A stretch of 10,130 nt of DNA. Origin: Actinomycetota bacterium. GTDB lineage: Bacteria; Actinomycetota; Actinomycetes; S36-B12; UBA5976. The stretch lies in assembly GCA_947476765.1 (NCBI GenBank), contig CANJRK010000024.1:1-10130 (forward strand), given 5' to 3'. The notes under the pieces are model-generated. The model did no database searches, was not told where the DNA came from, and was given only the letters and a program-made list of their open reading frames with translations. Below, one piece after another: positions 1 through 7,600 of the stretch (its first letter is position 1; the number at the start of each line of letters is the position of its first letter). Made by a program: the position numbers and the translations under genes.

Positions 1-1759
1 TTTCGTACGAGGACTCATCGAATACCAATGTGCCAACTGCCATCAAAGTGTAGAACCAACCACGTGTTTGATCGATAGCTTCGCAAATAAAGTCTGCTGG
101 GTAGCTGGCTTCAAATGTCTCTTTGTTGTTTTCTGGATAGCCCCACTGCGCAAATGGCATAGCACCGGAGTCATACCAACAGTCAATGACTTCAGGCACA
201 CGTGTTGCTACTCCGGAACATTCTGGACAAGCAAAAGTAACATCATCAACAAACGGACGATGCGGATCAATTGTCAAAGTGTGGTCACCAGCAATTTCGG
301 CCAATTCACGTCGTCCACCAACGCAAGTTAGGTGACCCTCATCGCAACGCCAAATCGGAAGCGGGGTGCCCCAATATCTATTTCGGGAAAGCGCCCAGTC
401 CACGTTGTTATTGAGCCAGTCACCGTAGCGACCCCATTTAATGGTTTCCGGGAACCAATTAGTTGATTCATTCTGGGCAATCAATTGATCTTTAATGGCG
501 GTGGTTTTGATGTACCAAGATGGCTGGGCGTAATAGATCAGCGCAGTATGACAGCGCCAGCAATGAGGATAGGAGTGCTCATAAGGCAAGTGCCGATAAA
601 GCAAGCCACTTTCCTGCAGCAGTTCAACTAATCGCGGATCGGCCGTCTTGAAAAATACTCCAGCAACTTCTGGAATACCAGCTTCAAAGGTTCCGTTAGG
701 CAGCACTGGATTAACCACAGGAAGGCCATACGAGCGACAAAGTGCAAGATCCTCGGCGCCAAATGCAGGTGCCTCGTGCACAATTCCTGTGCCGTCTTCG
801 GTGGTAACAAAGTCAGCAAGCAGCACAGTATGAATCGGTGCATCTGTTTCTGGAAACTCAACCCAGTTGAAAGGTCTTTGATAAGAAGTACCTTCTAGGT
901 CACGTCCCGTTATGGTTTCCAAGACGCGCGACTCTTCCCCTAAAACTTTTTCACGCAAGGCTGCGGCAATAACGAAATGTTCACCATCCGCAGCCTGCGC
1001 AACGACGTAATCCACTTCAGCGTTAACTGCAGCGGCAGTATTTGAAATCAAAGTCCATGGAGTCGTCGTCCAAATTAGAAGTGAAATACCCTGGTATTTT
1101 TCCGGCAACGCGCCACTGGTAATTGGAAACCGCACGTAAACGGATGCATCAACTACATCTTCATAACCTTGGGCTAACTCGTGATCTGATAATCCGGTTC
1201 CACAACGAGGGCAGTAAGGGGACACACGATGATCTTGAACCAACAGGCCTTTATCGAAAATTCGCTTTAGGCTCCACCAAACACTGTCGATGTATTGCTC
1301 ATCCATAGTCCAGTACGCCTGGTCCATGTCAACCCAGTAACCCATACGTGAAGTCATGGCTTCAAACTCATCAACATGTCGAAGCACTGACTCTTTACAG
1401 CGAGCATTGAATTCTGCAATGCCATACTTTTCAATGTCTTGTTTACCGGTAAAACCAAGTTCCTTTTCAACAGCTAACTCCACTGGCAAACCGTGACAGT
1501 CCCAACCTGCTTTACGCGGAACTCGGTATCCCTTCATGGTGCGGTAGCGTGGAAAAATATCCTTAAACACTCGTGCTTCAACATGGTGCGTTCCTGGCAT
1601 ACCATTTGCAGTTGGTGGGCCCTCATAAAAAACCCAAAGGGGACCGTCATTTGTCCGGGCTAAAGATTTATGAAAGATGTCATTGTCTTTCCAATACGAG
1701 AGCACCTCATGCTCCATCGCTGGTAGATCAATTTTCGCGGGTACATCGCGGTATGCCAT
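1..1759 (-). CDS. ileS: Isoleucyl-tRNA synthetase, type 2 (IleRS2), N-terminal 586 residues, 3' end outside window
   Basis: Cytosolic class I synthetase that activates isoleucine with ATP, charges tRNA-Ile and hydrolyses mischarged Val-tRNA-Ile. The reverse strand is open from the left edge to ATG 1757-1759; AGGA at 1767-1770 lies 7 bases upstream, and the N-terminus (MAYRDVPAKIDLP) resembles Streptomyces IleRS. Visible are the signature region YEGPPTANGMP-GTHH (G56-T57-H58-H59), WDCHGLPVE as in type 2 enzymes, a putative zinc pair CPRC (C183, C186), the CP1 editing domain opening with WTTTPW (W230-W235) and later GTGIVHEAPAFG, and QTRGWFYTLM near the edge. KMSKS and the anticodon-binding domain must lie beyond position 1. 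The ATP-binding motif is GxHH, the first and third positions of HxGH being exchanged; the frame is otherwise intact, so this is not decay. A T-box leader precedes it. Family certain; type 2 assignment confident. Confidence 0.97.
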   Translation of the reverse strand, partial: MAYRDVPAKIDLPAMEHEVLSYWKDNDIFHKSLARTNDGPLWVFYEGPPTANGMPGTHHVEARVFKDIFPRYRTMKGYRVPRKAGWDCHGLPVELAVEKELGFTGKQDIEKYGIAEFNARCKESVLRHVDEFEAMTSRMGYWVDMDQAYWTMDEQYIDSVWWSLKRIFDKGLLVQDHRVSPYCPRCGTGLSDHELAQGYEDVVDASVYVRFPITSGALPEKYQGISLLIWTTTPWTLISNTAAAVNAEVDYVVAQAADGEHFVIAAALREKVLGEESRVLETITGRDLEGTSYQRPFNWVEFPETDAPIHTVLLADFVTTEDGTGIVHEAPAFGAEDLALCRSYGLPVVNPVLPNGTFEAGIPEVAGVFFKTADPRLVELLQESGLLYRHLPYEHSYPHCWRCHTALIYYAQPSWYIKTTAIKDQLIAQNESTNWFPETIKWGRYGDWLNNNVDWALSRNRYWGTPLPIWRCDEGHLTCVGGRRELAEIAGDHTLTIDPHRPFVDDVTFACPECSGVATRVPEVIDCWYDSGAMPFAQWGYPENNKETFEASYPADFICEAIDQTRGWFYTLMAVGTLVFDESSYE

Positions 1760-1770
1760 CAGTAATTCCT

Positions 1771-2060
1771 GTCGCCTTTGAGTCGCCGCTAACACCCGAA
1801 GGTACTAACGATCTAGTCAAGGGACGAGATGACTGGTTAGCCATGCCCGCGGTACCACCCTTGTTGACTTTGCAATCTGCGACTAAGCAATGTGCACAAT
1901 CCACTTAAGTTTTAGTCAGTGTGCTCGTTCTACTGGGTCATTTGACCGTTCTTCGAGGCAACTCAGAAGTGATATCTCGCAGTTCAGCACCCTTGGGCTC
2001 GCACCGTCCCCAATTCGCTCTTATGGCGCCGTTGGCTGCGCGATGTGTCTTCCTCATCGT
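1771..2060 (-). promoter_or_regulatory. T-box riboswitch leader of ileS (Ile specifier AUC, probably translational)
   Basis: Read on the minus strand, the leader carries the canonical T-box AGGGUGGUACCGCG (1848-1861), which binds the CCA end of uncharged tRNA. Upstream are Stem I elements I recognise from actinobacterial ileS leaders: GAUGAGGAAG near 2050-2058, then GGGACGGUGCGAGCCC, then GAUAUCACU with AUC at 1971-1973 as the isoleucine specifier codon, then CCCAGUAGAACGAGC as a Stem II-region signature. CAAGGG just before the T-box pairs with CCCUUG about 30 bases later, forming the antisequestrator base. No stem followed by a U-run occurs before the start codon, so control of ribosome access is more likely than transcription attenuation, as known for actinobacterial ileS T-boxes. 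The 5' limit is approximate. Confidence 0.9.
1787..1810 (-). promoter_or_regulatory. Ten-pair UUCG hairpin between T-box and ileS ribosome-binding site
   Basis: On the minus strand the arms CGUUAGUACC and GGUGUUAGCG pair at all ten positions (seven Watson-Crick, three G-U) around a UUCG tetraloop. It sits after the antisequestrator and 16 bases before AGGA of the ileS ribosome-binding site. No U-tract follows, so it does not look like an intrinsic terminator. It may nucleate the off-state: CCUUGA from the antisequestrator 3' arm could alternatively pair, with a bulge, to UCAAAGG just before the ribosome-binding site, enclosing this hairpin. The pairing is seen; the switching role is inferred. 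Confidence 0.6.
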
Positions 2061-2078
2061 TTTGCCGACTAGTAGTAA

Positions 2079-2084
2079 AGATTA
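2079..2084 (-). promoter_or_regulatory. Candidate -10 box of the ileS transcript
   Basis: TAATCT on the minus strand fits the TANNNT -10 pattern of actinobacterial housekeeping promoters and would start transcription near 2072, about a dozen bases before recognisable T-box Stem I sequence. There is no good -35 hexamer at the expected distance. A second candidate, TAAATT about 20 bases further upstream, is about as plausible. The call rests mainly on position relative to the leader. Confidence 0.3.
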
Positions 2085-2220
2085 CTGGGAAAACTCACGA
2101 ATTTATGCATCGGGCAAAGCCACTAAAAGCCAGCACCTAGTCTGAACTTTTGGTCCAAAACCCCAGCCAGCGCTCAAAAATTGCCAGAAAATCGGTTTTA
2201 GCGTACCGTCAAGCGAGCTT

Positions 2221-2249
2221 TTGAACTACGACTCGGTAGAGTCTAGAGA
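2221..2249 (+). promoter_or_regulatory. Candidate promoter of the dksA-like/lspA/rluD operon
   Basis: TTGAAC (2221-2226) is separated by 17 bases from TAGAGA (2244-2249). The -35 matches TTGACA at four of six positions and the -10 is weak. Transcription would begin near 2256, leaving a leader of about 20 bases containing AAGGGG (2264-2269), a good ribosome-binding site 8 bases before ATG 2278. An alternative -10, TAGAGT (2237-2242), fits TANNNT but has no matching -35. Confidence 0.3.
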
Positions 2250-2252
2250 CTC
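2230..2252 (+). repeat. Alternating three-arm inverted repeat GACTC / GAGTC / GACTC
   Basis: GACTC at 2230-2234, GAGTC at 2239-2243 and GACTC at 2248-2252 are each separated by exactly four bases. The middle arm can pair with either neighbour, giving two mutually exclusive five-pair hairpins with tetraloops in RNA, or two overlapping operator-like dyads with a nine-base period in DNA. It covers the spacer and -10 region of the candidate promoter. Seen directly; any function is inferred. Confidence 0.5.
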
Positions 2253-2277
2253 GAACGTTATTTAAAGGGGTAAATCA

Positions 2278-3093
2278 ATGGCTGCGAAACCAGCTAAGAA
2301 GGCACCAGCTAAGGCTAAAGCGGTTAAGAAGTCCGCTGCCACAAAGGCAACGAAGAAGTCCGCTGCCTCGAGTGCCAAGAAAAAAGCCCCAGCCAAGAAA
2401 GCTCCTGCCAAGGCAGCCAAGAAAGCCCCCGCAAAGAAGGCACCTGCCAAAAAAGTCCCTGCTAAAAAAGCTCCTGCAAAGAAGGCACCAGTTAAGCCAG
2501 TAAAGAAAGCGGCCGAACCAAAGCCTGTAGTTGTAAAGGAACCAAAAATTACTAAAGCTCAACTTGCGGCAATCGCCAAAGCTGAAGCTGCTGCGGCTGC
2601 TGCATTAGCGGGTCCTCCGGTACAAGTTATTAACCCAATCGGTTCAGTTGGGTTGCCATCCGTTCGCAAAGCAATTCCTGGCAAGAAAGCAGCACCGAAG
2701 CATCCAGTTGTGCAAGAAGACGAATCGAATTGGACCAAGACTGAATTAAATGCGGTTCGCAAAACTCTTCTTAAGGAAGCAGAAGAACTAACTGCTGAAA
2801 TTGTTTTAGCTGAACAAAGTTTTCATAACTTGATTATGGAAAGTGGCGAAGGTGCTGGTGACGATCAAGCTGATGCTGGTACCAAGACTTTCGAGCGCGA
2901 ACATGAAATTTCAATACTTTCAAACAAAAAAGATCTACTAGACCAGACTCATCGCGCATTAGAACGAATTGATGCTGGCACATACGGTGCTTGTGAAAAC
3001 TGTGGTAAGCAGATCGGTAAATTGCGGTTACAGGAAGCAAACCCGCGCGCGACAATGTGTATGCCTTGCCGTGAGCGTGAAGACCGTTCCTAA
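2278..3093 (+). CDS. TraR/DksA-family zinc-finger protein with N-terminal histone H1-like tail
   Basis: Probable nucleoid- or RNA polymerase-associated protein of 271 residues. Residues 1-80 are a Lys/Ala/Pro tail with KKAPA repeats resembling histone H1 and the tails of actinobacterial HU proteins, which bind DNA without sequence specificity. Residues 92-111 are an Ala-rich helix. Residues 150-235 match the TraR/DksA coiled coil, with tip sequence GDDQADAG (D196, D199), and residues 239-264 form the zinc finger C-X2-C-X18-C-X2-C (C239, C242, C261, C264). DksA proteins act in the RNA polymerase secondary channel to alter initiation; whether this long version does so is unknown. Actinobacteria, including Streptomyces, commonly carry such a protein next to lspA. 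The start is fixed by AAGGGG 8 bases upstream of ATG. First gene of the operon. Confidence 0.9.
   Translation: MAAKPAKKAPAKAKAVKKSAATKATKKSAASSAKKKAPAKKAPAKAAKKAPAKKAPAKKVPAKKAPAKKAPVKPVKKAAEPKPVVVKEPKITKAQLAAIAKAEAAAAAALAGPPVQVINPIGSVGLPSVRKAIPGKKAAPKHPVVQEDESNWTKTELNAVRKTLLKEAEELTAEIVLAEQSFHNLIMESGEGAGDDQADAGTKTFEREHEISILSNKKDLLDQTHRALERIDAGTYGACENCGKQIGKLRLQEANPRATMCMPCREREDRS
2380..2490 (+). repeat. Tandem 15-base repeats encoding KKAPA units
   Basis: Codons 35-71 of the dksA-like gene consist of roughly seven units of AAR-AAR-GCN-CCN-GCN, one carrying Val in place of Ala (KKVPA) and one preceded by an AA insertion. Synonymous positions vary freely between units (GCC/GCT/GCA, CCA/CCT/CCC), so the array is being kept at protein level and is not a recent DNA duplication. 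Unit number is likely to vary between relatives. Confidence 0.85.
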
Positions 3094-3601
3094 CGTCGTG
3101 TATCGTCGCCACCTGCTCTTAACTGCACTTCTAGTTTTGGTACTAGATATCGCAACCAAAGTATGGGCAGTAGCGAAATTAGAAAACCAACCCGAGATAC
3201 CAATCATTGGCGATTTTCTTAAATTGTCATTTGTGCGCAACCCCGGTGCGGCATTTTCATTTGGCACCAGCGTGACCTGGGTATTTACGATAATTGCTAT
3301 CGCAGTCAGTATTTCAATTTTGGCTTTAGCTAAAGGTGTTACTAATCGGGCTTGGGCAATTGCATTAGGTGGCTTGCTGGGTGGCGCGTTAGGTAATTTG
3401 ATAGATCGAATTTTTCGGAGTCCGGAAACGTTTCATGGTCATGTAGTGGATTTTATTTCGCTTCCTAATTATCCGATGTTCAACATCAGCGATAGTGCAG
3501 TTGTAGTTTCCGCCGTTGCAATGGTTGTGCTTTCGATTCGTGGCGTTGAGTATCAAACCCCCGATGCAATGCCTGAAGCAAACAGTTCGGACCCATCATG
3601 A
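3077..3601 (+). CDS. lspA: Lipoprotein signal peptidase (signal peptidase II)
   Basis: Membrane aspartyl protease that removes the signal peptide from lipid-modified prolipoproteins; target of globomycin. The protein has about four membrane segments and the family motifs: D24 in VLVLDIATK, GDFLKLSFVRNPGAAFSFG, GNLIDRIF (catalytic D110) and FNISDSAV (catalytic D139), numbered from the start used here. The start is uncertain. GTG 3077 overlaps the preceding gene by 17 bases and gives KTVPNVVYRRH before the first membrane helix; GTG 3098, four bases after the upstream stop, begins at YRRH. Neither has a strong ribosome-binding site, so translational coupling to the dksA-like gene is likely. The frame extends back to ATG 2969, but that part lies inside the zinc-finger gene and is not lspA-like. 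It ends in an ATGA overlap with rluD. Confidence 0.95.
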   Translation: MKTVPNVVYRRHLLLTALLVLVLDIATKVWAVAKLENQPEIPIIGDFLKLSFVRNPGAAFSFGTSVTWVFTIIAIAVSISILALAKGVTNRAWAIALGGLLGGALGNLIDRIFRSPETFHGHVVDFISLPNYPMFNISDSAVVVSAVAMVVLSIRGVEYQTPDAMPEANSSDPS

Positions 3602-4509
3602 TTCGTACTTGGCCAATCGACGAATCACTTGAGGGAGAGCGTTGTGACGTTGCACTTTCTCGCTTAACCGGGGAATCCCGTGCCAGTTGCGTAGCCATGA
3701 TCGATGACAAGCGAGTAACTATCAATGCCAAGGTCGCACAAAAAAGTGCGCGCTTGGCATTTGGAGATGTTATTGAAGTTGATTTACCTGATCCTGACTT
3801 GCATGATGCCGAGCCGACTGTTGTGCTACCCATTGTTTATGAAGACGAATCATTTGTTGTAATTGATAAACCAGCTGGCGTAGCGGCTCACCCAAGTCAG
3901 GGTTGGTCTGGACCTACTGTGACTGGGTCACTCGAAGCGATGGGAACTGTTTTAACTTCCTATGGACCTTCGGAGCGAAAAGGAATTGTGCATCGACTAG
4001 ATGTTGGCACCAGCGGTTTGATGGTCGTTACCAAATCTGAACGTGCATATGTCAGCATCAAAGATCAATTTCGAGATCGAACGGTTGACAAGATTTACCA
4101 CACCCTGATTCAGGGCCGGCTAGATCCAATTAATGGCACTATTGACGCGCCAATTGATCGACACCCGACATCGTCATATCGATTTGCCATCATGAATGGT
4201 GGGCGACCAAGCATCACGCATTACGACACCTTGGAATCCTTTGCCTATGCCTCATTGCTTGAAGTGCACCTAGAAACCGGTCGAACCCATCAGATCCGCG
4301 TACATATGTCTGGCTTGCGCCATTCGTGCTGTGGAGATTTAACCTATGGCGCGGACCCAACACTTGCGGCCAAATTGAAGCTTGATCGACAATGGCTGCA
4401 CGCGGTCCGACTTGGGTTTGAGCATCCAGTAACTGGCGAACGAGTGACCTTTCATTCCGAATATGCACCAGATCTGGCGCGATCCTTGGAATTAGCCCGA
4501 AACCTCTAG
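3598..4509 (+). CDS. rluD: RluA/RluD-family 23S rRNA pseudouridine synthase
   Basis: Converts specific uridines to pseudouridine, in the family mostly on 23S rRNA. The 303-residue protein has an N-terminal S4-type RNA-binding domain (about residues 13-70, SRASCVAMIDDKRVTINAK followed by LAFGDVIEVDL) and the RluA catalytic domain (about 80-300) with VVIDKPAGVAAHPS, the catalytic motif HRLDVGTSGLMVV (Asp135), ETGRTHQIRVHM and HAVRLGFEHP. S4 plus this motif order is typical of RluD; the modified position cannot be read from sequence, so the symbol is by similarity. ATG 3598 overlaps the lspA stop (ATGA), implying coupled translation. Third and apparently last gene of the operon; no convincing intrinsic terminator follows. 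Confidence 0.93.
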   Translation: MIRTWPIDESLEGERCDVALSRLTGESRASCVAMIDDKRVTINAKVAQKSARLAFGDVIEVDLPDPDLHDAEPTVVLPIVYEDESFVVIDKPAGVAAHPSQGWSGPTVTGSLEAMGTVLTSYGPSERKGIVHRLDVGTSGLMVVTKSERAYVSIKDQFRDRTVDKIYHTLIQGRLDPINGTIDAPIDRHPTSSYRFAIMNGGRPSITHYDTLESFAYASLLEVHLETGRTHQIRVHMSGLRHSCCGDLTYGADPTLAAKLKLDRQWLHAVRLGFEHPVTGERVTFHSEYAPDLARSLELARNL

Positions 4510-4551
4510 CCACGAATTCACCCGCTGCCACTGGTTGTCACAGGCCGCAGG

Positions 4552-4557
4552 TAACCT
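4552..4557 (+). promoter_or_regulatory. Possible -10 box in the rluD-dnaE gap
   Basis: The 105-base gap between rluD and dnaE contains TAACCT, fitting TANNNT. TTGTCA at 4535-4540 resembles a -35 hexamer but is only 11 bases away, too close to form a standard pair with it. dnaE may have its own promoter here or be read through from rluD. The rest of the gap holds only the dnaE ribosome-binding site, AAGGA at 4601-4605. Confidence 0.2.
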
Positions 4558-4614
4558 AGGGGAGCGTCCTTCCTCTCGCGTACTTAACCCACTGCATTAA
4601 AAGGAACAAATTCT

Positions 4615-7600
4615 GTGAGTAATGACTCGTTCGTGCATCTACACGTGCACACCGAGTACTCCATGCTGGATGGGGCTGCGCGCCTAACTGACTTGTTTTC
4701 CAAGGCCGATGAATTAGGTATGCCAGCCATTGCAATGACTGATCATGGCAATTTATACGGCGCTTTTGAATTTTGGAAAAAAGCTAAGGCAACCAACGTA
4801 AAGCCAATAATTGGCATCGAAGGATATTTCGCCCCACAAGGCCGCCAGCTTCGCGCACCCTTTGATTTCGGAACCCCAGCCGTAGATGACACATCGCTAG
4901 ATGGCGCTGGGCGCGGTCGATACAACTACACGCACATGACACTTTGGGCTGAAAACAATGTCGGGTTACACAATCTCTTTCGGCTTTCCAGTAAGGCAAG
5001 TCTCGAAGGTTATTACTATCAACCACGTTTTGATGCTGATCTTTTAGAAACATATGGAAAAGGCATCATTGGAACCACCGGCTGCCCATCCGGTGAAGTT
5101 AATCGCTGGTTGCAGGCTGGCAATTACGAAAAGGCTTTGAGTACCGCAGCTACTATGCGAGATATCTTGGGTCAAGAAAATTATTTTGTTGAACTAATGG
5201 ATCACGGATTAGGCATTGAACGTAAACACCGCGAGGATCTGTTAAAGATTGCCAAGACGTTAAACCTTAAATTAGTTGCCACCAATGATTTACATTATGT
5301 ATATCCAGAAGATGCCCGTATGCACGAAGTTTTGCTTTGTATTGGTACTCGATCAACCATGGACGACCCAAAACGTTTCAAGTTTGATGCTCAGGATTTC
5401 TACCTTAAAACCGCAGCCGAAATGCGCGAGGTATGGCGGGAATTACCAGATGCCTGCGATAACACTTTATTGATTGCTGAACGCTGCAACATTAATTTTG
5501 TTGAAGGTCAAGACTTGCTGCCAGCTTTTACAGTGCCTAAAGGCGAAACGGAAAATACCTGGCTAGTAAAAGAAGTCGAAATTGGATTAAAGCGCAGATT
5601 TAATGGTGGAACCATTCCGCAAGAACATCTGGAGCGAGCAAAGTTTGAATTAGCAGTTGTGGAACAGATGGGCTTTCCGGGCTACTTCTTAGTTGTTGCT
5701 GACTTATGTCGTCATGCGCGTGACGAAGGTATTCGAGTAGGGCCCGGTCGTGGATCTGCAGCCGGTGCGTTAATTGCTTGGGCACTTGGCATCACTGAAT
5801 TAGATCCAATTAAGCATGGACTGCTATTCGAGCGATTCCTGAACCCAGAGCGTATATCTATGCCAGACATAGACATCGACTTCGATGAACGTCGCCGTAG
5901 CGAAATGATTCGTTACGCCACTCAAAAATATGGCGAAGAGCGAGTTGCCCAGATCATTACCTATGCATCCATTAAAGCCAAAGCGGCCGTTAAGGATGCA
6001 ACGCGCGCACTTGGTTTCCCTTACGCATTAGGCGACAAAATTACTAAGGTAATTCCGCCAGGCGTGATGGGTAAGGACATTTCGCTCTCGGGCATTTTCG
6101 ATCCAGAGCATGATCGCTATGCCGAGGCGGGCGAATTTCGCGAGCTTTACGAAGATGACTCTGACGTGCGGGCGGTTGTTGATACTGCCCGTGGCATCGA
6201 AGGCTTAAAACGCCAACCAGGAGTACACGCAGCTGGCGTAATTCTTTGTAAAGAAGAACTCATGGATGTGCTTCCCGTTTGGCGCCGGGATCAAGACGGG
6301 GCAATCATTACCCAATTTGATATGGGAGCTTGCGAGTCTCTTGGTCTACTAAAAATGGATTTCTTGGGTCTGCGAAACTTAACTGTCCTGGATGACACTT
6401 TGCTAAATATTGCAAGCAATCGTGATGAAAGTGTCGTGCTTGAAGAACTTACTTTGGATGATAAGAAAACCTACGAATTACTTGCTCGTGGCGACACTCT
6501 CGGGGTATTCCAATTAGATAGTGGACCAATTCGTTCGCTATTGCGCTCGATGAATCCTGATTCCTTCGAAGATATTTCTGCAGTCTTGGCTTTGTATCGA
6601 CCAGGTCCTATGGGTGTAAATGCCCACACAGACTATGCCGATTACAAAAATAAGCGCAAAGTCCAAGTTCCAATCCACCCGGACTTAGCTGAACCGTTGT
6701 CTGCGATTCTTGGGGATACCTATGGGTTGATCGTTTATCAAGAGCAAGTTATGGCAATTGCCCAAGAAGTAGCGGGCTATTCACTTGGGCAAGCAGATCT
6801 CTTGCGTCGCGCTATGGGTAAGAAAAAGAAAGAAATTCTTGATAAAGAATTTGAGCCATTTGAAGCCGGCATGAAAGAACGTGGATTTTCGCAAGTTGCC
6901 ATAAATAAATTATGGGAAACCCTTGTTCCGTTCTCTGATTACGCATTTAACAAAGCCCACAGTGCGGGATACGGCTTGGTGTCTTATTGGACGGCGTATC
7001 TCAAAGCTAATTACCCCGCCGAATATATGGCTGCATTGCTGACCAGCGTAAAAGATGACAAAGATAAGTCTGCTGTTTATTTGAATGAGTGTCGTCGAAT
7101 GGGCATTAAGGTTTTACCTCCGGATGTCAATGAATCAGATGTTGACTTCACCGCAATTGGAACTGACATTCGCTTCGGGTTAGCCGCAGTGCGAAATGTT
7201 GGCGTCAACGTAGTTGAATCATTAAAAGTAAGTCGTACCAAAAAAGGCAGATTTACTTCATTTGGCGATTTTTTGGCAAAAGTTGATGTTCAAGTTTGCA
7301 ATAAGCGAGTGATTGAATCATTAATCAAGGCTGGGGCTTTTGACACGCTAGGGCACACTAGACGCGGACTTTTTGCTGTCCATATTGAATCTGTTGATTC
7401 GGTACTAGACACCAAGAAAGCCGAAGCCATCGGGCAATTTGATTTGTTTGGCACATCAGATGATCATTCAGATGATGCCATAGGTGGCGTTGAAGTGAAC
7501 ATCTCACTAGATGAGTGGGACAAGAAAACATTGCTGGCCCAAGAACGAGACATGCTTGGTCTTTACGTGAGTGACCATCCACTGTTTGGCGTAGAGCATG

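Larger units (their letters stand above)
2061..2277. other. Divergent intergenic region between the ileS leader and the dksA-like operon
   Basis: These 217 bases hold no supported gene; short open frames here lack ribosome-binding sites and family resemblance. They must contain promoters for both directions. Besides the candidate promoter boxes and the three-arm repeat listed separately, there is a 13-base odd palindrome at 2148-2160 (TTTTGG, T, CCAAAA) and two near-identical copies of AAAGCCA at 2116-2132. Neither has a recognised function. Confidence 0.5.

Noticed and set aside
68..331. Open frame on the plus strand over ileS (others at 648-833, 1123-1308 and 1573-1908)
   Set aside because: They run antisense through a perfectly conserved synthetase frame and have no family resemblance.
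1787..1810. UUCG hairpin as an intrinsic terminator of ileS
   Set aside because: No U-tract follows the stem on the minus strand.
1890..2145. Short open frames on the plus strand in the ileS leader region
   Set aside because: The sequence is explained by T-box structure on the minus strand; no ribosome-binding site or recognisable protein.
2262..2562. Ala/Phe/Leu-rich frames on the minus strand opposite the basic tail, resembling membrane segments
   Set aside because: They are the mirror image of Lys/Ala/Pro codon repeats; hydrophobicity is a by-product of the complementary sequence.
2969..3076. Longer lspA product beginning at ATG 2969
   Set aside because: The added residues are an out-of-frame reading of the conserved zinc finger of the upstream gene.
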